DNA of 9,501 bases. Origin: Bacteroidia bacterium. GTDB taxonomy: Bacteria > Bacteroidota > Bacteroidia > Bacteroidales > UBA12481. Both the position numbers and the translations under genes were made by a program. The stretch lies in assembly GCA_026391235.1 (NCBI GenBank), contig JAPLDV010000729.1, positions 1-9,501 on the forward strand, written 5' to 3'. This document shows positions 6,128 to 9,501 of this stretch, piece after piece; the stretch's first letter is position 1, and each line of letters starts with the position of its first letter. The notes under the pieces were generated by a model, which saw only the letters and a list, made by a program, of their open reading frames with translations, was not told the origin of the DNA and did no database searches.

Positions 6128-6745
6128 TTATTTAGCGGAACGCTCAAGAGGGTTTTCTTCAAGAGCAGTTATCAGATTAAACCTGTTTTCCTTTAAATCC
6201 TGAAGGGTGCCAAACACTTTCTTCACAACCGGATACGGGGTGGTCTGGTCAGCTTTAATCGCGAGGATTATCTTGGGATTAACCTGGCGGGAATAGCCTA
6301 TCCAAAACCTGAGCTGGTTGTCGGTGGAATCCGCAGGTATCCCCACAAGATTTTCCCTGAGTGCCCGCTGATCAGGTTTCAGTGCAAGAAAATTTTTCAT
6401 CAGCGCGATCGGAACGCCAAAGCTGTTGACGGTACTGAACTCCTTGCATTCCTGGTCGGTAAAGGCAATGTTGAACTTTTCGCCCATTTTCTTAAGCAAC
6501 TCGATCCGGTTGTCCTGTCCGTCGAGACTGAAAAAAATCTCACCTGATGGATCCACGAGGATCCGGGCGATATTGGTTTCCGGTATCTTGATTTCGGAGA
6601 TGGAGGAAGGAGTTGCAACGAGAACCGGTTCCTGGGATGTAAAGTTCGACGTAAGCATGAAAAAGGTCAGAAGGAGGAAGGCTACATCGCACATCGCAGT
6701 CATATCCTGCCAGGTGCTTTTTCTCGGGATTTTAACTTTTGGCAT
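6128..6745 (-). CDS. exbD: ExbD-type biopolymer transport protein, first of the main operon
   Basis: This is a 205-residue inner-membrane motor subunit. The short N-terminus MPKVKIPRKSTWQDMTAMCD leads straight into the membrane span at about 18-34 (MCDVAFLLLTFFMLTSN), with the essential aspartate at D20. The periplasmic region has a first strand segment (ARILVDPSGEIFFSLDG) and then an insertion of about 60 residues (roughly 80-150), which includes ALMKNFLALKPDQRAL and FWIGYSRQVN. The standard ending, KIILAIKADQTTPYPVVKKV, follows. The insertion makes it longer than a classical ExbD. It is 9 nt from exbB upstream and 9 nt from the next exbD. Two long, divergent ExbD proteins beside one ExbB suggest a hetero-ExbD motor, which is inference from gene order. 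Confidence 0.92.
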   Translation of the reverse strand: MPKVKIPRKSTWQDMTAMCDVAFLLLTFFMLTSNFTSQEPVLVATPSSISEIKIPETNIARILVDPSGEIFFSLDGQDNRIELLKKMGEKFNIAFTDQECKEFSTVNSFGVPIALMKNFLALKPDQRALRENLVGIPADSTDNQLRFWIGYSRQVNPKIILAIKADQTTPYPVVKKVFGTLQDLKENRFNLITALEENPLERSAK

Positions 6746-6754
6746 AATCCGGTT

Positions 6755-7555
6755 TTATTTATGAGCCGAAGCATAGGTCTGAACCAGCGTGTAACCAGCT
6801 TCATCTATGCTGTAAGTTATTTTATCGATCTTGGTGGTGAAGAAGTTGTAAGCAATGACGGCCAGTGCAGCTGTACCGATGCCGAAAGCGGTATTGATGA
6901 GCGCTTCCGAAATACCAGTGGCCAGTTTGATGGAGTCGGGCGCACCGGCATTTGCCATAGCGGCAAATGAACGTATCATACCCAGAACGGTTCCTAAAAG
7001 TCCCATCAGGGTCGATACTGAGGAAAGCGTGGCAAGGATAACCAGGTTTTGTTCCAGCGTCGGTAATTCAAGTGAGGTCGATTCTTCAATGTCTTTCTGG
7101 ATGGCGAGGGTTTTTTGTTCTTTGCTCATGGTTACGTCACTCTCAACATCCTCATATTTAATTAATCCCGATTTTATAACGTTTCCGAGCGATCCCTTCT
7201 GTGTATCGCAAAGTTCCACGGCCTGCTTAACTTCATGCTTTTCCAGGTGAGATTTTACTTTGGAGATCAACCTTACCGATGATCCTTTTCCTTCTGCCTT
7301 GCCGATGGTGATGTACCTTTCAATACAAAAGGTAATTACGGTAAGCAGGAAGGTCATCAGAATCGGTACAATGAAACCGCCCTTATAGATGGTTCCGCTG
7401 AAATTTCCCTGTAGAGGAAGGTTTTCCGAATTCCCGCCGATAAAATTATCCGGGGCACCGAAAACGAATTTAAAAATGAGAATACTGACTACGAAAGCCG
7501 CTGGAATGACAATCGCGGCAGTGTCGATCTTAAGTCTGGTTTTTTCCTTTTTCAT
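6755..7555 (-). CDS. exbB: MotA/TolQ/ExbB proton channel protein of the main operon
   Basis: This is a 266-residue channel protein and the first gene of the TonB operon. Besides the three standard spans (about 59-79, 170-196 and 213-238) it has an extra N-terminal hydrophobic helix at about 12-33 (TAAIVIPAAFVVSILIFKFV). This helix is followed by a Gly/Asn-rich stretch, APDNFIGGNSENLPLQGNFS. The family signature is STLMGLLGTVLGMIRSF (181-197), and the third span contains GISEALINTAFGIGTAALAV (214-233). The large cytoplasmic loop (80-165) includes EVKQAVELCDTQKGSLGNVI. The sequence differs clearly from the second ExbB in the window. The ATG at 7555 follows an A/T-rich leader. The only near promoter match is TACTGTTTG at 7612-7604, one base off the consensus spacing, so the start of transcription is unresolved. 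Confidence 0.95.
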   Translation of the reverse strand: MKKEKTRLKIDTAAIVIPAAFVVSILIFKFVFGAPDNFIGGNSENLPLQGNFSGTIYKGGFIVPILMTFLLTVITFCIERYITIGKAEGKGSSVRLISKVKSHLEKHEVKQAVELCDTQKGSLGNVIKSGLIKYEDVESDVTMSKEQKTLAIQKDIEESTSLELPTLEQNLVILATLSSVSTLMGLLGTVLGMIRSFAAMANAGAPDSIKLATGISEALINTAFGIGTAALAVIAYNFFTTKIDKITYSIDEAGYTLVQTYASAHK

Positions 7556-7646
7556 AACAAAGATTTATTAAGTGATTGAATTAGATTTACTTATGAATAT
7601 ACGCAAACAGTATATACGTTAGAGTAATGCGTAACTATCCCGGGAA

Positions 7647-7659
7647 AGGCTATTAGCCT
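7647..7659. other. Short hairpin downstream of the unrecognised membrane protein gene
   Basis: AGGCT (7647-7651) pairs with AGCCT (7655-7659) around ATT. On the minus strand only TTTCCC follows. It is a poor terminator at best, about 40 nt past the stop codon at 7701, so read-through into the exbB operon is possible. Confidence 0.25.
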
Positions 7660-7700
7660 CCTGGAATTTTAATGGATGGGGGAAATCCCGTTTAGGGGAA

Positions 7701-8105
7701 TCAAATCCTCAGGATCTGATTTAATGCGAGTGGTGAATTCGGGAGCCTGGAGATCCCGTATTGGTAATTCCTCGATACTTTACTAACTGATCTTAACCGG
7801 TAAAAGGACGGCAACCGGTTAATGAAATTGAATGCTTCAACTTTAAAGCCGGTGATGACTGTGTGGGTTTCATCTAAAACGCCTTCACCGGTTTTATGGC
7901 GAGTTTCAAAATTCAGTGTTCTTACTGAGGATGGATTAACCTTTGAGGAAATTACCAGGTTAGCCTGTGAAAGTTGGATTGAAAGTGCACTATCAGCTTT
8001 CCAACCGGTAAAAGTCATACCGGAAGTAACTAAAGCTACCAGAATCCAGAAAAAGGCAAGGCTTTTACGCTTTGTAAAGGTTTGATTTAGAACTGGAGTT
8101 GACAC
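7701..8105 (-). CDS. Unrecognised small membrane protein
   Basis: From the GTG at 8105 this gives 134 residues: a basic N-terminus (about VSTPVLNQTFTKRKS), one hydrophobic helix (LAFFWILVALVTSGMTF) and a soluble C-terminal part of about 100 residues with no motif I recognise. The frame is open further, to a TTG at 8156, adding MKSLTIYLPDFSKKQAK. I prefer GTG because a good Bacteroidota promoter (8133-8165) lies across the TTG start and would begin transcription near 8126. No ATG occurs before the hydrophobic helix. Codon choice looks coding throughout, with synonymous preferences like those of the neighbours. It stands upstream of the exbB operon on the same strand, with 145 bp between. Whether it belongs to the TonB system cannot be told from sequence. 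Confidence 0.5.
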   Translation of the reverse strand: MSTPVLNQTFTKRKSLAFFWILVALVTSGMTFTGWKADSALSIQLSQANLVISSKVNPSSVRTLNFETRHKTGEGVLDETHTVITGFKVEAFNFINRLPSFYRLRSVSKVSRNYQYGISRLPNSPLALNQILRI

Positions 8106-8132
8106 TTTAGCCTGTTTTTTCGAAAAATCGGG

Positions 8133-8165
8133 CAAATATATGGTCAAACTTTTCAAATTACCAAA
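8133..8165 (-). promoter_or_regulatory. Bacteroidota-type promoter for the small membrane protein gene
   Basis: On the minus strand a TTTG (8165-8162) is followed after 21 nt by TATATTTG (8140-8133). This is an exact match to the TTTG / TAnnTTTG pattern of the main Bacteroidota sigma factor, with a spacing in the accepted range. Transcription would start near 8126, about 20 nt before the GTG at 8105. Confidence 0.5.
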
Positions 8166-8272
8166 CTTTTAACAATAATAAAATATCAATGTAGCTTACA
8201 AGTTTGTAATCGGGTAGTTTGTATTGGAGTGCTACGTGATTATTTTCAATTCTCACACCCTTCATTTCTTTA

Positions 8273-8291
8273 TTGGCACATTGGCACATTG
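8273..8291. repeat. 8-bp tandem repeat in the divergent promoter region
   Basis: TTGGCACA is repeated at 8273-8280 and 8281-8288, followed by a partial third TTG. It lies about 15 nt upstream of the -33 element of the plus-strand promoter. It could be a small regulator-binding direct repeat or mere slippage. Confidence 0.4.
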
Positions 8292-8303
8292 TCTCATTAG
8301 CAT

Positions 8304-8337
8304 ATTGCGTGTATTCCTCCCGACAATTATATCTTTG
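8304..8337 (+). promoter_or_regulatory. Bacteroidota-type promoter for the dihydroorotate dehydrogenase-like gene
   Basis: TATCTTTG at 8330-8337 matches TAnnTTTG exactly. ATTG at 8304-8307 is a near match to the -33 TTTG, with a 22-nt spacer. Transcription would start near 8344, leaving a leader of about 18 nt before the ATG at 8362. That leader has no Shine-Dalgarno sequence. Confidence 0.5.
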
Positions 8338-8361
8338 TTCCAACAATCTAAGTAGACTAAT

Positions 8362-9399
8362 ATGGCTGATATATCGATCCAATATCTTGGAATGCAATTG
8401 AAGAATCCTGTAATAATAGGAAGTTCAGGATTAACCGGTTCGGTGGCTGAGGTGAAACATGCTGCTGCAAGCGGTGCCGGTGCCCTGGTTTTAAAGTCGA
8501 TATTTGAGGAACAGATTCTGCAGGAAATCGACAGTTTTATCACCGATATGGAAAAGAATAGCGGCAATTCGTTTCAAAAGGGATACCAATCCGTTCTGCG
8601 CGAGAGGGAGTACGATTATGAAGAAGCTTTCTCCTATCTGAAAGATCATGCTAAAGAGCAAACATTGGGGAAATACCTGACTTTTGTAGAAGAATCCAGG
8701 AAAGCGGTTGATATTCCGGTAATCGCAAGTATCAATTGCGTAACCCCATACGACTGGCATTACTTTGCCCGCCGTATTGAATCAGCCGGTGCCGATGCTC
8801 TGGAGCTCAATGTTTTTGTACTTCCGTCCAACACGATGAAAACATCGGCTGAAAATGAGAGTGTTTATTTTGATATCATCGATGCCGTTCGTAGGCAGGT
8901 GAAGATACCAGTAACCCTTAAAATCAGTTACTATTTATCAAGCCTGGCCATCACGGCAATTGACCTGTCGAAAACCGGAATCAGCGGACTGGTTTTGTTT
9001 AACCGGCCATTCCATCCCGATATAGATATCGAAAAGCTTGAAGTCAATTCTAAATACCTGCTGAGCGATCCATCCGAGTATTCACAGGTCCTCCGATGGG
9101 TTGCCTTATTGTCGGGAAGGGTTGGATGCCCTCTTATTGCCACTACCGGAATTCATACCGCCGAAGCTGCAATCAAGCAGCTCCTGGCCGGTGCAACGGC
9201 TGTTCAGGTGGTTTCCGCTCTTTACAAAGATGGTTTTGGCACAATCGGCAAGATTACAGAAGGCATTAATCAGTGGATGGACAAAAAAGGATTCGCCACG
9301 ATAGATGAATTCAGGGGTAAGATGAATCAGCAAAACCTCAAAAACCCGGCGGAATTTGAGCGGGTGCAGTTTATGAGGTTGTATTCGAAGATCGGTTAA
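8362..9399 (+). CDS. Dihydroorotate dehydrogenase-like FMN-binding TIM-barrel protein
   Basis: This 345-residue cytosolic protein of the DHODH superfamily covers a full TIM barrel. The N-terminal strand is NPVIIGSSGLTGS (15-27), followed by GALVLKSIFEEQI (40-52) with the flavin-contact K45. Further elements are VIASINCVTP (120-129), ADALELNVFVLPSN (144-157), PVTLKIS (183-189) with K187, and GLVLFNRPFHPDID (209-222). The FMN-phosphate loops at the C-terminal side are LIATTGIHTAEAAIKQLLAG (258-277) and AVQVVSALYKDGF (280-292). In true class 1 enzymes the active-site base is a cysteine in an ELNxSCPN motif. Here that site reads ELNVFVLPSN, without Cys or an aligned Ser, so orotate formation is doubtful and the substrate may differ. 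The gene has its own promoter and is transcribed away from the TonB region. The proposed function is an oxidoreductase of unknown substrate; the fold assignment is firm. Confidence 0.88.
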   Translation: MADISIQYLGMQLKNPVIIGSSGLTGSVAEVKHAAASGAGALVLKSIFEEQILQEIDSFITDMEKNSGNSFQKGYQSVLREREYDYEEAFSYLKDHAKEQTLGKYLTFVEESRKAVDIPVIASINCVTPYDWHYFARRIESAGADALELNVFVLPSNTMKTSAENESVYFDIIDAVRRQVKIPVTLKISYYLSSLAITAIDLSKTGISGLVLFNRPFHPDIDIEKLEVNSKYLLSDPSEYSQVLRWVALLSGRVGCPLIATTGIHTAEAAIKQLLAGATAVQVVSALYKDGFGTIGKITEGINQWMDKKGFATIDEFRGKMNQQNLKNPAEFERVQFMRLYSKIG

Positions 9400-9419
9400 A
9401 ATTGGAACGCGTTCAATTT
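9399..9419. other. Palindrome at the end of the dihydroorotate dehydrogenase-like gene
   Basis: The perfect 10-bp palindrome GAACGCGTTC (9405-9414) is flanked by pairing A/T arms, with one bulged G, to give an imperfect stem that starts at the stop codon. No T-run follows, so it is not a standard terminator. It could stabilise the 3' end of the transcript. The remaining bases to 9501 show no gene. Confidence 0.3.
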
Positions 9420-9501
9420 AAGAGTGGCCCCATAAGTGATACGGATTTATGAACTATGCAGGCTAAATAATAACCAAAAAAGCATAAAGAAAAGATATCA
9501 A

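Noticed and set aside
7604..7612. TACTGTTTG on the minus strand as the promoter of the main exbB operon
   Set aside because: It has one base too many for TAnnTTTG, and no TTG element lies at the right distance upstream.
7822..8085. Plus-strand frame of 87 codons opposite the small membrane protein gene
   Set aside because: The minus-strand frame has a coherent membrane helix, coding-like codons and a promoter. The plus frame looks like its shadow.
8158..8397. Minus-strand frame of 79 codons overlapping the divergent promoters and the start of the DHODH-like gene
   Set aside because: It begins with TTG, covers both promoter signals and the first codons of a well-supported plus-strand gene, and shows no recognisable protein features.

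Overview
The window looks like chromosomal DNA from a member of the Bacteroidota, probably Bacteroidales. The evidence is the gene content (several ExbB/ExbD motor genes, a TonB with the Bacteroidota-type N-terminus, a TPR protein, a PstS-like lipoprotein and a dihydroorotate dehydrogenase-like protein), A-rich gene starts without a clear Shine-Dalgarno sequence, and promoter-like TTTG...TAnnTTTG signals upstream of two genes. This assignment is inference from gene style, not a database match.

Layout. Positions 1-519 carry no intact gene of normal size. They hold a possible C-terminal fragment of a plus-strand gene, a 32-codon membrane-peptide reading frame broken by an in-frame TGA, a 204-bp element bounded by perfect 40-bp inverted repeats (269-308 and 433-472), and a 10-bp tandem duplication. 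From 7555 down to 520 everything lies on the minus strand. The main operon reads exbB, exbD, exbD, tonB, a two-span membrane protein, a PstS-like lipoprotein and a TPR protein. The genes are 6-9 nt apart or overlap, and the operon ends in a strong intrinsic terminator at 1771-1808. After a gap of about 225 bp comes a second, different exbB-exbD pair whose genes overlap by 4 nt (ATGA). Upstream of the main operon is an unrecognised one-span membrane protein (7701-8105). A divergent promoter region (8133-8337) separates it from a plus-strand FMN TIM-barrel protein of the dihydroorotate dehydrogenase-like type (8362-9399).

How the genes work together. ExbB and ExbD form an inner-membrane, proton-driven motor. 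It energises TonB, which crosses the periplasm and opens outer-membrane TonB-dependent transporters. The two dissimilar ExbD subunits in the first operon suggest a mixed ExbD dimer. The secreted TPR protein and the PstS-like lipoprotein are co-transcribed with the motor and have no ABC permease or ATPase genes beside them. They are more likely accessory parts of the TonB machine or its sensing than a classical phosphate importer. The second exbB-exbD pair has no tonB after it in this window, and the inverted-repeat element occupies the space where one could have been.

The most interesting points are the TonB/ExbB/ExbD/PstS-like/TPR assembly with its uncharacterised two-span subunit, the orphan second motor pair next to the inverted-repeat element, the broken microprotein gene, and the loss of the expected catalytic cysteine in the dihydroorotate dehydrogenase-like protein.
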